A DNA stretch of 64,000 bases from Gordionus sp. m RMFG-2023 (taxonomy: Eukaryota > Nematomorpha > Gordioida > Chordodea > Parachordodidae): positions 36,008,508 to 36,072,507 of the forward strand of contig NC_088776.1 of the NCBI RefSeq assembly GCF_954871325.1, written 5' to 3'. The notes under the pieces were generated by a model. The model saw nothing but the letters and a program-made list of their open reading frames with translations, was not told the DNA's origin and did no database searches. The position numbers were made by a program, and so were the translations under genes. Each line of letters begins with the position of its first letter. The first letter of the stretch is position 1. Below, in pieces: positions 1 through 11,272 of the stretch.

Positions 1-720
1 ATTCTGCCAAATATTAATATTTTGGAAATATTTTTAAGGATTATTACAGGTATTTATAAATATATAAACCAAAAATGAACATTCCCTAATTAATATTACT
101 ACCAAATTTGGTCGATCGAATATTTAGTAAGTGGTCAGTTTTAAGCTCGCCATTCGGTTAAATCACAATATTTTCAAAATATTTTTTAGGATAATGTTTA
201 ACACCTAAATATACACGTATAAACCAAAAATGAAAAGATTTTGATCAATAACGCCAGCAATATGTACCTTACAAATTTTCTACTATTTTTCGATTCTAAA
301 CCTACTCATTAATTAAATGTCAAAGAAACCTATATTTTTTAAAAATTTTTTAGATTTTTCACATGTATTTCCACCCAAATATAACAAAGGCGCTATCCAA
401 TAATTATTCTGGTTTCCTAAGAATATATTTTCATATTTATGCATTTAACGACTTCTTATGGATATATATGTTAAATTTTGCAATTGAAAAATAAAATTTA
501 AGTGTAATAAGCTAGTAAATATATTTTTTTTCCAATAATATTACTTCAAAATAGAATTATAAATTATTCGATATTTAATCTCAATTTTTTACTTAATAAA
601 AAATTGATTTATTTAGATTAAAAAAAATGTTTATGAAAATTATTTTTAAAAAAATATTATATAATCAAATTTTGATTGATTATGATTAATTGCTTTTTAG
701 CAATGCATTTTAGCAATGCA
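1..720. repeat. Dispersed direct repeat, copy 1
   Basis: This stretch recurs at about 1,955-2,530 in the same orientation. Shared landmarks are the block TTGGTCGATCGAAT, a following AGCTCGCCATTCGGT, and a later block CTATTTTTCGATTCTAAAC followed by a roughly 250-base AT-rich tail. The copies are diverged by many substitutions and small indels, so the duplication is old. At 695-735 there is a short tandem of TTTAGCAATGCA, about three copies. No coding potential was seen. The family is not recognised; it could be an internal part of a non-autonomous transposon. Confidence 0.6.
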
Positions 721-1540
721 GTTTAGCAATGCAGTATTTAGTCATACCCGATTTTCCTTTTAAACGGCCTGGCCGAATTTTAAAAAAAATACCAACCCGG
801 GTAGAATTTTTATTTTACAAAATTTTTTGTTACGGCCATTGTCTTTTTTATATTTTAAAAAATTAAAATATATCCTGCTATATATACCCAAGCCCAAGGT
901 TAAAAGTCTCTGGTTGTTTTTGTAATATATTTATAATTTATATTTACTTCAATAATATTGTTGGTTGAATTCTCTCTAATATATGCCTAGTAATTACATC
1001 AACATACCCGACTAGTCCATTTGAAGAAGGATACATCATAGGCACAATATCTTCACTTTTTATCTCTTTAAGAATTTCGAAAGCCACCTCAGGAGATGGC
1101 TTCTCTATTAATCTAATATAAAAAATTTAATATTTATAATTTTATAAAACTTACCGATTCATATAGGGCAGGAAATCAAGCATTTTATCACAAAAAGAAT
1201 ATTTATAATTATATAATAATAATAAATTTTAACGGAAAATATTTAAAATTATTTATTTATTTGTTTATTATTTTTTTATGCACATTAATTATTATTTTTT
1301 TCAGTAATATGCCAAAATATTTTTTAAAAAAATTATTTTTTTAAAAATTACAATTTTGTATAAATTTTCAATTTTTATAAAATAAAAAAATAACAGGCAC
1401 ATAACAATTTTCGATGGAGGGGAGGGATGATTTTTTATAGAAATTATTTTTTTTGGAGATTAAAAATTTATTATAATTAAGATTATCTGAGCTCGGTATT
1501 TGGTCAAAACATATTTATTAAGATTAAGAATTTTCCATGG
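721..1540. other. Intergenic spacer with a CCCGG-type fragment
   Basis: There is no convincing reading frame. At 745-815 a small GC-richer patch (GGCCTGGCC and AACCCGGGT motifs) resembles the CCCGGCC-rich MITE family seen at 14.0, 56.6 and 57.4 kb. Around 1,085-1,105 a short inverted repeat, GCCACCTC/GAGATGGC, is visible. The rest is AT-rich sequence in which nothing was recognised. Confidence 0.35.
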
Positions 1541-1544
1541 ATAA

Positions 1545-2540
1545 CGCCAGCAATGCAGTATTTAGTCATTGGGCCGGTTTCATATCGATTATGTCAAATC
1601 ACGATATTTTTAAAATATTTTTGGGATAATGATTTACACGTATATATAGATAAACAAACCAAAAATGATCATTTTCCAAATAATATTAATACCAAATTTG
1701 GTCGATCGAATATTTAGTAAGTGGTCGGTTTTGAGCTCGCCATTCGGTCAAATCTAAATATTTACAAAAAATTATTTAGGATAATGCTTAACACCTTATT
1801 GTTCACTTATAACCCAAAAATGAAGAATTTTCCATGGAGAGCTCCAGCAACGCAGTATTTAGTCATTGGGCCGGTTTCAAATCGGTTATCTGTCAAATCA
1901 CGATATTTTTAAAATATTTTTTGGGATAATGATTTACACGTATATATAGATAAATAAACAAAAATGATCATTTTCCAAATAATATTAATACCAAATTTGG
2001 TCGATCGAATATATAGTAAGTGGTCGCATTTGAGCTCGCCATTCGGTAAAATCTTAATATTTTCAAAAAATTATTTAGGATAATACTTAACACCTTATTG
2101 TTCACTTATAAACCAAAAATGAAGAATTTTCTTTTTTACAAACTTTCTACTATTTTTCGATTCTAAACTTACTCATTAATTAAATGTCAAAGAAACCTCT
2201 ATTTTTTAAAAAAAATTTAGGTTTTTAACATGTATTTATAGCCAAGTACAAAAAAAGCGCTATCCAATATTTATTCTGGTTTCCTAAGAATATATTTTCA
2301 TATTTATGCATTTATCGCCCTCTTATGGATATATATCTATTAAATTTTGTAATTAAAATTTAAGTTGTAATAAGTTAGTAAATACATTTTTTTTCCCAAT
2401 AATATTAAGTAAAAATAGAATTTAAAATTATTTGATATTTAATATTAATTTTTTATTTAATTAAAAATTGATTTATGTAAAATAAAAAAAATGTTTTTAA
2501 AAATAATTTTTTAAAAAAATTATATTAAACACTTTCTAAC
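1545..2540. repeat. Tandem and dispersed repeat block, about 298-bp unit
   Basis: The block TTGGTCGATCGAAT occurs near 1,698 and again near 1,995, a spacing of about 298 bases, and the sequence between the two is repeated with few differences (GCAGTATTTAGTCATTGGGC, then GGATAATGATTTACACG). The second half repeats the sequence at 1-720. The short reading frame at 1,721-1,912 is just this repeat and is not taken as a gene. Confidence 0.6.
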
Positions 2541-3570
2541 TATAACATAAGGACCAGAATGATATGATGAAACAATTAAGATTTTATATATTGTCGCATG
2601 AAACTACCAATGTCTTAATATCATTGGAAACTTCATTTTTATCAAATTAAGTGCAGCACAAAACATGCTGGTTTTAAAGCTAAGTAAAATATTATATTTA
2701 ATAATAAAAGTATATTATACCTATCCTTTTTAAGTTGCACTGTTTGAAGCCTATTACTTTCAAAATCAAACAGTAGGTTTCTCTTTCATTAAATGCCTTT
2801 ATATATTTAAAAATTCAGTGTCATTGTCTAATAATATTAAAAATGATACAGGACAATAATTTAAATTATACTTCTTAAAATTAATCAGGATTTTGACAAT
2901 TAAATTTAGTTTATTGCTAACCCTATTCGACGTGGTCTGCAATTGTATAAGTAAGTTTGTTATAATCAATATTTTATCCAAAACGCAAAGTGATAAAATA
3001 AAATTTTTCTATTCCAAAAGCTATAGTAGTAGCCATGATGGAATTTTTAGAACCCTTTAAAATTATCAAAGCTGCCTTCTAGGCATCCTGAAGTATAGAA
3101 AAATTAAAAAAAAAATATATATATATAATTATTATAAGCTTCTATAAAAAAGATTATGAAATAAACATTTTAAATCTAATCAATAAAATTATATTACCGA
3201 GTGAGTGATATTCTTGATTCGTAAAAATTGTTGCAATTTTCTCACTACATCACTCTGATATGCTTAAGCACTGCCTATCTATTAACACACTATTGAAATA
3301 CACGTAAATCTTATCTAAGATCCCTAAAATATTTCTTAGTTCTTTTATCGATTGGCATAATTGAACAATGTTTTAATTTAATCCATGACAATAGCATGAA
3401 ATAAAATAAACATTTGGGGCTCAAATATAATCAAAGCCTGTACTTGATTAATCCTTCCACTCAGGTTTGATTAACAAAGCTATTACTTCTGAGTTCGAAT
3501 CATCATATGTACCATCAATTATAATTTAAAAGTATCTATTATATTCAATTTCCTTTTGAATTTTTTTCAT
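2541..3570 (-). pseudogene. Decayed hAT-type transposase (ZMYM1-like)
   Basis: Read on the minus strand from about 3,560 to 2,540, several broken frames resemble the central part of hAT transposases of the ZMYM1/DUF4371 type. There is a HCxxxLN-like segment followed by SIKELRNILGILDKIYVYF, then CSEKIATIFTNQEYHSLGN. Further on, a segment around 2,860-3,000 reads FILSLCVLDKILIITNLL and resembles the domain in which such proteins have a VLDKILGIT-like block. Stops and shifts are scattered throughout, so it is not functional. No terminal repeats were identified. The assignment is by motif only; a decayed host gene derived from a transposase is the alternative. Confidence 0.45.
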
Positions 3571-3978
3571 AAAAAAATTTTCCATGGTAGATAAAAGATT
3601 GGAATATAGTTTAGATTTTAATATATTTTGTTCCTCTTTTTTCATTCATTTTTTTTCATATATAATTTGAGAACATCATGTAAACAATAAAAATTAAAAT
3701 AATTTAAAAAGTACTTCCATCATCATAGAGGTATAATATTTATTTTTAAAAAAATATCCAAACCCCTTTTAAATTTTAAGAAGCAGTCAAATTTTTTAGA
3801 AAAATTAATCCATAAGAGGATTAAATTAATGGGTAATTAATTCAAATAGCTATTTGATTTGAATTAAATTTTAAATTAGTTTGGCATGCTTTGGCAAACA
3901 AACAATTAATTCGTATATTTTATACAAGCTAAAACAAGTATAAGATTTGATTTTGTAAGTATTTTTATTACATGTTTT
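3571..3978. other. Spacer, nothing recognised
   Basis: AT-rich sequence with homopolymer A and T runs and no supportable gene, terminal repeat or RNA feature. Confidence 0.4.
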
Positions 3979-3986
3979 TTATGGTA

Positions 3987-5685
3987 TGCGGAAAAATAAT
4001 TCCCGGAAAAAAAACCAGAAAAAAAATCCCCGAAATTAATTCACCTGAAAAAAATTCCTTACGAAAAAAATTTTTCCAAAAAATTCTCTTGGAAAATAAT
4101 TCTCTGGAAAAAAAATCCCATGAAAAAACATCCCCTGGAAGATAATTCCCCAAAAAAAATTTCCTCGGAAATAAATCCCCCATTTTTTAAATTTTAAATT
4201 AAATTTAGCGGAAAATAAATCCCCGGAAAAGAACAGAAAAAAAATTCCCCGAATATTTTTTAAATTATCAAAAATAACCCCACCGCTAAGATAACGAAAA
4301 TATATCAAAAAAAATATATTCTGTATTTTCTGTACGTTGATTTATTCTCGACGTTGGAGATTTTTTTTGAGAATTTCTTTTTAAATTTTAATCGATTAAA
4401 TAGGGCAATCTTTAAATATGAGAATTGATAAATCGGCTGGTAGCTTTTATATTTTATAATTTAGTAAATAGCGTAAAAAGTATAGACTTGTGATATCTTG
4501 AAAAGAAAATATGATATTTTTATAGAAATAGATGAAAATTATGAAAGAGGTTCTACAATTTAAAATTGAAAAAAAAAATTTGAAAGCAAATTTTTTTCCT
4601 AGAAAAAGGGAGGTTATTTTTATAATCCACACATTGTCTAGATCTCAATAGATAATATAAAAACATATCATTTTACCACATTGTATGTTCCTTACGTTAA
4701 TATCAATCTGAATCCTGGACAAAAATAACAAAATAGGAATTTTTTATTTTAATACTATTTTAAAAATTGTATGTGATTATAAATTATAAAAAAGTATTGA
4801 TGCAAATCATTGATTACATGGGCTTATTTTAAAAATGGTTGAAGACCTTAATCCAAAGACTATCTTTCAAATAATTAATCACTACCAAAAACAATTGGTA
4901 TTAAAATTTTTAATATATTTCTAATACCTTTATGAAAATGTATAATAATTTATGTAAAAATAAATATTTAAATATTTTTTTTAAATAAAAATTTGATTTT
5001 CAATAAATATCTAAAAGTTGATGAAAATGTGCAAAGGTGAACTATATTTATTTAACTTTCGTTTTATTATTTAAAACCTCAAATCTTCGAGGGAATTTGA
5101 ATTTAAAAAACATTTTGATTTAATTAAAGCAGTGCAGATCCAGGTCAAAAAAGAATGAATTTATAAATGCGGGCCAAAATAAAAAATCTGGGCTAGACAT
5201 TATCATTACTTAGCTTATAATAATATTTTGCTTAATATCACAGAGACTAGGTATGCAATTTGTTTATTATAAATATCGTTGTTTAATTTTCACCAAACAT
5301 GGGTTCGGAATAAGGCCATAACAATATACATTATATTGGTTAGGGTTAATTAATAATAATTTAATAATTTGGTTAGGTTTAATATAAATCACTAGTTATT
5401 ATTCATAATTTTCTTTAACAATTTTATTTGGGAAATTTTTATTTGGAAAAATTTTACAGGAATTTTTTTTTTATTTTGTTGATTTTCTCAAAAATTTTAA
5501 AGAGGTTTTTTTTTCTTATTTTTTTAAGTTTCTAAAAATAATTTAATATTTTATAGGATCTAAAAAAACGGGAAATTATTTTCTGTGGTAACTCTTTTCC
5601 GGGGTATTATTTTCCAAGGGAATTGTTTTCTGGGGATTTTTTCCGGACGATTAATTTCCGGGGATTTTTCCTAGATTCATATAAT
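3987..5685. mobile_element. Foldback-like element with GGAAAA/TTCCCC arms
   Basis: From about 3,990 to 4,260 the sequence is a degenerate tandem of a short unit such as CCCCGGAAAATAATT. From about 5,570 to 5,672 the inverse occurs (TTTTCCGGGGTATTATTTTC, then TTTCCGGGGATTTTTCC). The two tracts therefore form inverted arms made of 15-20 base tandem units around a roughly 1.3-kb AT-rich core. The octamer TTATGGTA lies immediately outside on both sides (3,979-3,986 and 5,686-5,693), a possible target duplication, although the outermost bases of the arms do not match well. No transposase is visible; minus-strand frames over the left arm (3,968-4,308) are repeat artefacts. Confidence 0.5.
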
Positions 5686-5693
5686 TTATGGTA

Positions 5694-7004
5694 ATTGATT
5701 GATTATCGTAAGTTTACCCTGTTTAAGATATAAAGATATTATTATTAAAGTTAAATTATTTTTTGATCTTTTCATTTTGTTAAAATAAAATTATATATTA
5801 TAGTTATAAAACTTTTTATATTTTAAACATCACAAGATGTTATATATAAAAAAATGTTAATTATAGAAGCTTTTACCTATTTATTTATTACCTGCTTGTG
5901 CATATATCCTAAAAAATGCTTGTTGAAGAATCGAAATTAAAAGATAATTTTTGCGAAATTAAAATTATCTTTGCCATGAATTTTTCCATGTTTAAATTAA
6001 TTTAACATAATCTATATACAATAATTTACCAAATTAGTTAAAATTTTATAATGAAATTGACATCTTAGTAATTACTTTTATATTCTGTCATATGCTATAT
6101 AATATTATCTCTGAAAGTGAACATGAATGCCGACTTGTGCTCGAGGAAATAATTAATTATATAACTGATAATAAATTAAACAATGACTTATTTAATTATT
6201 CGAAAAGACGGCAATTCACTTCAGCAAATTCGGGATCGTCAGATATCCCTATTATTGCTGAGAGTGATACAGAGACACCAGAATACCAAAACAATATATA
6301 TAAATATAGAAATCTAAGTAATTCCTCTAGCAGCTCAGAATACCTAGACAGTGATGAAGATAACTTGAATGAAATAAATTGTGTTAGGTAATTATAATGT
6401 TTTATCTATTTTCTGATGATATTTAAGGAAAATAAAACAATTGCCACAAAGTGATGATATTTTAGAAATAGGTTATGAACCAGTTTCAGAAGTTTGCTTT
6501 AATTTTATTTTAGATATTAAAACTGCACAATATAAGATATATATCATTTTATTTATGTGAATGTTAAATGAAAAATTAATTTGAAGATTCAGACATTGCT
6601 GATATTTTATCTCACTTGTCACCAATATTAATGTTTTTGGTGAGGAATCCCTTAAATTTATCACATTTTAGGGGGAAAATTAAAATTTTAGTTCTAATAA
6701 ATTAACATTATAAATATAATGTTAAGATAATATAAGTAATATAAATAAAATATAATAAGTGGCTATCATATTTCAAATAAGCCATTACTATGGTTATTCA
6801 TCAAAGTAATTGCATTGTTATTTATGGTTCCATATTGCAATGAAAATAAGTTGGTCCCACCGTTGACCTTTGTTATTACCTAGTTTAATTGTTTTTTTAA
6901 ATAATACTAGAAAATTATAATTTAAATTAATTATAATGTCACTAGGCTGGCTAATATTTATTGTAGTCAAAATTTTGGTTTATATAGATTTTGCAATATA
7001 TAAA
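5694..7004. other. Spacer with one possible gene remnant
   Basis: Apart from the acidic reading frame at 6,092-6,391 and its possible second exon, this is AT-rich sequence. A purine-poor T-rich segment lies at 6,690-6,760. No repeat ends or RNA genes were recognised. Confidence 0.4.
6092..6391 (+). CDS. Hypothetical acidic, Ser-rich protein fragment
   Basis: A 99-codon open frame starting at ATG. It encodes a mixed N-terminal part (residues 1-45) and then a low-complexity acidic, serine-rich part with SDTETPEY, SNSSSSSEY and DSDEDNLNE. The composition is unlike the surrounding random frames. The frame ends just after a donor-like AG|GTAATTAT at 6,387. A downstream acceptor ATTTAAG at about 6,427 would splice in phase to a segment reading KIKQLPQSDDILEIGYEPVS, so a two-exon gene or pseudogene is possible. 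I do not recognise the family. It could also be the acidic N-terminus of a lost transposase. Confidence 0.3.
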   Translation: MLYNIISESEHECRLVLEEIINYITDNKLNNDLFNYSKRRQFTSANSGSSDIPIIAESDTETPEYQNNIYKYRNLSNSSSSSEYLDSDEDNLNEINCVR

Positions 7005-7715
7005 TAGGGTGTGACTAAAATATGCTATATATCCCTATTATAAAAGTACAAATTATTAATATAGAAATGTATTTAGCTTATCAAGTTTATTTAAAAAAAA
7101 TGCTTTTTTTTTAATTTAAAAAAGGCTAATAAATTTATGAAATAAAAAAAAAACTTTTTTTGCATGACTAATACACATCACTATACACCCTCATTAATTA
7201 TGCACTATTTTTAAAAATGAATGTAGAAGCATATTTAGCTCTTTAAAAGTACAGAAAATGTTAATATTATATTTAAAATTTTTTATAACTTAGTGGGCTT
7301 TTGAAAAAAACACTTTTTTTTTACTAAACTATGCATGCACCCTCAGTGAATATATATTATTTTTTTTAAAAAAGGAAAGCATAATCATATTAAGCTTAAA
7401 GGATTTAGATTTAGAAAATGATAATATTAAGTTTATAAATTTTTACAACTTAGTAGGCTTTTGAAGAAACACTTTTTTTCATATTTTTGACTAAAATATG
7501 TGCCCTCAGTAAATATAGAATATTTTTAAAAAATGAATGCAGAATTATGTTTAGCTTTTCAAGGAGATTCAGAAAATGATAGTATTCATTAAAAAAAATT
7601 TTTTTTTTTTCAATAATTAAAATTTTTTGACTAAAAAATACGCACCCTCGGTAAATACTAAATATACCTTATTTTTAAAAAATGAATGTAGAATCATGTT
7701 TAGCCTGGCCACCTT
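7005..7715 (+). repeat. Element A left arm
   Basis: Four to five diverged direct units with recurring GAATGCAGAATCATGTTTAGC-like and CACCCTCAGTAAATA-like blocks, in inverted orientation to the right arm at 10.8-11.3 kb. Conservation is highest in the unit nearest the core. Confidence 0.6.
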
Positions 7716-8400
7716 CTATTCTACAAGTAACTGAAGCCCCGTAACTTCAATTGGTGCCCTGGTTGGGGCTCAAACCTGTCGTAGTTTTATATATGAATTT
7801 ATATTAATTTTTGCATAATCCCAATCAACCAAAATAAATAAGGTTGATTTGATTATAATTATCATAGAAGAACACGTGATATGGATATTTTTTTTTGTGT
7901 TCGAATAAAATTGTAGATTATTACTTTTTTCTTTCATATAAAAAAATGTTTTTATAGTGTTCGAATAAAATTGTAGATTATTATGACTTTTTTATTTCTT
8001 ATAAAAAATTGATTATTAAAAAATCATATTAATAAAATATTATAATAAAAGTATCGTGTAGTTACAAAATAACTCTCTTGAAATTCTTAGAAGGGATTCT
8101 CGTTGAGTTAGTTGTCCTTAAATTGTAATTTGAGTGTAGGAAGGGATTTCAAATAAGAGTATATATTTTTCTTAGCTTTTTCAGTGGTGCTCGTGACACA
8201 GATCGAAAGAGTGGGCGTGATTTGGTTTTAAAGGTAAAACAAAATTTTTGTTTATATATATTATATGATAAATTTTGACCATGCATTAATACTATCCATT
8301 GTATTGTGATTTTTTTTTCTGGGTATGATATACATATATTTTTTTTATATAAGCATTTTTATTTAATTTGAATTAATTGGGCTGTGATCTTAATTGAAAG
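7716..8400. other. Element A core, left non-coding part
   Basis: Contains a direct pair of the sequence GTGTTCGAATAAAATTGTAG (about 7,897 and 7,958, 60-odd bases apart). The strand becomes noticeably G-rich toward 8,100-8,230. No gene was seen before 8,404. Confidence 0.4.
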
Positions 8401-10800
8401 TTTATGAGCAAATGGGTTATTTTTTTAGGCATAGTGGGGAGCATAGTTTTAGTGATAAGGTTTTCTTTTATAAAGATTTGGGTTATAATGTATAAGAACT
8501 TTAATGAGTTGGATTTAGGTAGGCAGTTGATTACTGTTGGGATATTGGTAATTATGTATTTATTGATTATTATATTGAAATTTTTGGTGAAAAGGCGTAC
8601 TGCGGTACTGGCAGAAATGTATTGTAATTCTAGGAAGGACACTCCGGTGTTGGCTGTTGATGTAAAAAAGTAGCAGACTTGGAAAGTAGTCTAAAAGGTG
8701 TTTTAGATGAAATCAAGGCTGGGAAGGATTTGGAGAGGTCAGGGAAGATTTTCCAGGAGGTAAAAGAAATGAAAGAAGTCATCAATGCATTGATGAGGTT
8801 GAACAGAAATTCTGTGAAGTGCCATACATGTGAACAAAATAGTAATAATGGTAGAAATAGTTACAAGGAAAATAATGGAGTGTCAGTAAATAAAAAATTT
8901 GAGGAGATTACCATTTGTCATCATTGCGAGTGGAGGGGACACAAAAGGGATACTTGCCTGGTCCCAGAGTAAAGGTTTAAAGATGAATTTCCGTTAAAGA
9001 AATCCGAAGTAGGAAATGCCAATGTAAAGATGGTCAGTATAAACGGGGCTAGATTATGTTTTAGGTTTAAAAGGCCCGGACATGTGGCCGTGGACTGCAT
9101 GGAAATATCTCAAAATTTGCATTGACTATATGATTGCAAAGTTAATCATATAGGAGTCGGGGCTCCGAGAGATCTGAAAAATTTTTAGAACAAAACATCT
9201 GATATTGTTAGTCGTGATAATGGGAGGGAGAAAATAAAAATAAGTAATCATTCTCGTAATTTCCCTGAGAGGGAGGTTAATCGGTTTAAGTGGGAACAAT
9301 ATCCGAGGGATATTGTCCTTGTCCGTTATTCCCTAAGAAGGGATGTCAGGAATTTTAGTTGAGAAAAATGTCCCATAAATCTGGTTAAAAGAAATGTAAT
9401 TGTCAGTAGAAAGCCTTTAAATTCCGAGTTGAATTTAGGGGACAATGTGAATTCTAATGTAATTGTTATTTCCGACAGAAACACGGGCTCTCCGATTGAA
9501 ACATATGACATTTTAATGAAAGAGAGTAAATGGATCATGTCCGTGTCCGAGGGTTAATTTGAAGATTGACTATAAAAATAGAGATGCTGTTTGACACCGG
9601 GGCTAGTATTTCTTTAATGTCTCAGGAGAATTTTTATAAGTATTGGCCTTGGGGTAAACTGGTAAAAGAGGCTATGTGCGTCAGGCAATTTGATGGGTCG
9701 AAAGTTGCCGTGTTGGGAAAGGCCAAATTGGGGGTTAGATGTAATCTTGATTTATGGGTGGTGAAGGAAAGTGTGGAAACCATCATGGGGTGGAGTTGGA
9801 TTGTTCAGTTGGGTCCCTTTAATAATTTTTGGAATATTTTTGCAAAACCGGGGGCTACAAATGAGACTAAGAAGATGAGGCTGGCTAATAAAGTTCGAGA
9901 TAAAATTTGGGAAATAGAAGGGACGGACTCAACTGTAGAATTCAACCTGTAATTTTGAGATGTATATACTTTCCACTGAATTAATAGTTGAGGACAACAG
10001 TAAAACCCAGGGAGTAACCGGGGTGAAAGGGTAATTATGTAACATATATGTAATTTGGAGAAATTAATGGGAAAGATACTCTTAATATGCACCAAAAGTG
10101 TTCCGTGATTATGAGGAGTTGCGGGGTAAATGTTATTTAAAAATAAAGAGTAAACTGAAATTAAAATGTACGTGAACTGTTGGTATCCTTTTTGTTTTGG
10201 TTTATTTATTATTACACGATGGTAGTGAGATATATTGATTAAATGCAAGTTTATTGGTTTTAAGTCTTTCATTTTGTAATGGCAAAAGTTGGTATTCATT
10301 GAGTTTACCAGTTGTTAGTCATAAATAAAAGTTGAAATGTAATGTAAGATTAAAATGGAAAGTTGTGGTACATAATATTGTTAATGGTTATAAGGGAATC
10401 ATGTATTGAGTTAAAGAAACCGTTTTGATATTTTTTATTACATATTTATGGTTGTTTTTCATCTTTGGCAGGCCGCAAGAAGAAAGTGAAAAGGGAGAAA
10501 TATTTTTGTTATAATGTGAGATAAGAGAGTGCACGTGTTTTTTTTTTATAATTTATATATTTGTAATGTTTGTTTCGTAATAAATAAGAATGTATATGGA
10601 AGAGTTCGTGTACAATGAACTCCTATCTGTGGACATTTAAAGAGAAAAGATTTTAATCGTTATTTAGGTGATAAGGTTTGTTTTTATTTTGGGATTTTTC
10701 GCTTTTTATTATATCCATGGGGGGGGATGCTTTGATTTGGGCAAGCCGCAAAAAGAGAAGAAAAATGAAAGATATATTGTGATAGTGTGGGATGGTACTG
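8040..10800 (+). mobile_element. Gag-protease retroelement fossil (LTR kin) in element A
   Basis: Parts visible in order on the plus strand are a gag-like segment ending in a CCHC zinc knuckle (about 8.68-8.97 kb), a second degraded knuckle near 9.06 kb, a low-complexity linker, and a retropepsin-like aspartic protease (about 9.57-9.95 kb) with the LFDTGASISLMS active-site block. No reverse transcriptase, RNase H or integrase is evident, and no flanking LTR pair was identified. Near 10.43-10.50 and 10.69-10.78 kb the same GC[A/G]GGCCGCAA-type stretch occurs twice. The strand is G-rich compared with its neighbours. It is broken in several places and looks old. It is probably cargo captured between the inverted arms; the alternative is an unrelated retroelement that simply landed there. 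Confidence 0.55.
8404..8673 (+). CDS. Small predicted two-pass membrane protein
   Basis: An 89-codon ORF beginning at ATG in element A's core. Residues about 4-19 (VIFLGIVGSIVLVIRF) and about 43-62 (LITVGILVIMYLLIIILKFL) are strongly hydrophobic. The second is followed by VKRRT, a positive stop-transfer-like patch, which suggests two membrane segments with a basic cytosolic side. The tail of about 25 residues is polar. It lies just upstream of the gag-like segment, separated by a handful of bases and in another frame. I do not recognise a family, and whether it belongs to the fossil or to element A is unknown. Its open frame in G-rich sequence makes chance less likely but not excluded. Confidence 0.35.
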   Translation: MSKWVIFLGIVGSIVLVIRFSFIKIWVIMYKNFNELDLGRQLITVGILVIMYLLIIILKFLVKRRTAVLAEMYCNSRKDTPVLAVDVKK

Positions 10801-11272
10801 TACATGGATTGTATGTTTTATTTTTTTTTACAAGACCACGCTTAAAGCTAAACATGATTCTGCATTCGTTTTTTAGAAATAATGTATATTTACCGAGGGC
10901 GCGTATTCTAGTCAAAAAATTTTTTTTTCGATAATTAGAACTTTTTAAAAAAAATGAATACTACCATTTTCTAAATTTCCTTAAAAAGCTAAACATGATT
11001 CTGTATTCATTTTTTAATAATAATGTATATTTACCGAGAAAAAAAAAATAAAAAAGTGTTTTTTTAAAAGCCCACTTTATAAAAAATTTATAAACTAAAA
11101 TTAACATTTTCTAAATCCTTTTAATTAGCTTAATATGATTATGCTTTCATTTTTATTAAAAATAATTATTCACCGAGGACGCGTAGGGGCGCGTTGTTTA
11201 GTCAAAAAAATGTGTTTTTTCAAAAGCCCACTAAGTTATAAATAATTTTAAAATATAATATTAACATTTTTT
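10801..11272 (-). repeat. Element A right arm, proximal part
   Basis: Inverted counterpart of the left arm. The blocks GCTAAACATGATTCTGCATTC, ACCGAGGGCGCGTATTCTAG and AAAAGCCCAC recur three times with a spacing of roughly 130-160 bases. The arm is cut at 11,272 by the insertion of element B and continues at 16,503. Confidence 0.6.
11266..11272 (+). repeat. Element B target-site duplication, left
   Basis: ATTTTTT directly before GAGCTCCGTG; matches 16,496-16,502. Confidence 0.7.

Noticed and set aside
3968-4308. Two overlapping minus-strand frames rich in Phe and Gly
   Set aside because: They are translations of the GGAAAA/CCCC micro-repeat and have no gene-like features.
7740-7790. GGTTTGAGCCCC on the minus strand as a polymerase III B box or, on the plus strand, a primer-binding site
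   Set aside because: No tRNA fold upstream and the T stem does not pair; too weak to define an LTR boundary.
8373-8642. 89-codon minus-strand frame opposite the membrane ORF
   Set aside because: Mirror frame; the plus-strand frame has the more sensible hydrophobic pattern and continues the direction of the neighbouring gag-like segment.
9805-10299. 164-codon minus-strand frame
   Set aside because: Antisense to the protease region of the fossil and its G-rich 3' part; no motif.
10668-10934. 88-codon frame with a hydrophobic start
   Set aside because: It runs from a degenerate direct repeat in the gag-protease fossil into the element A arm; no independent support.
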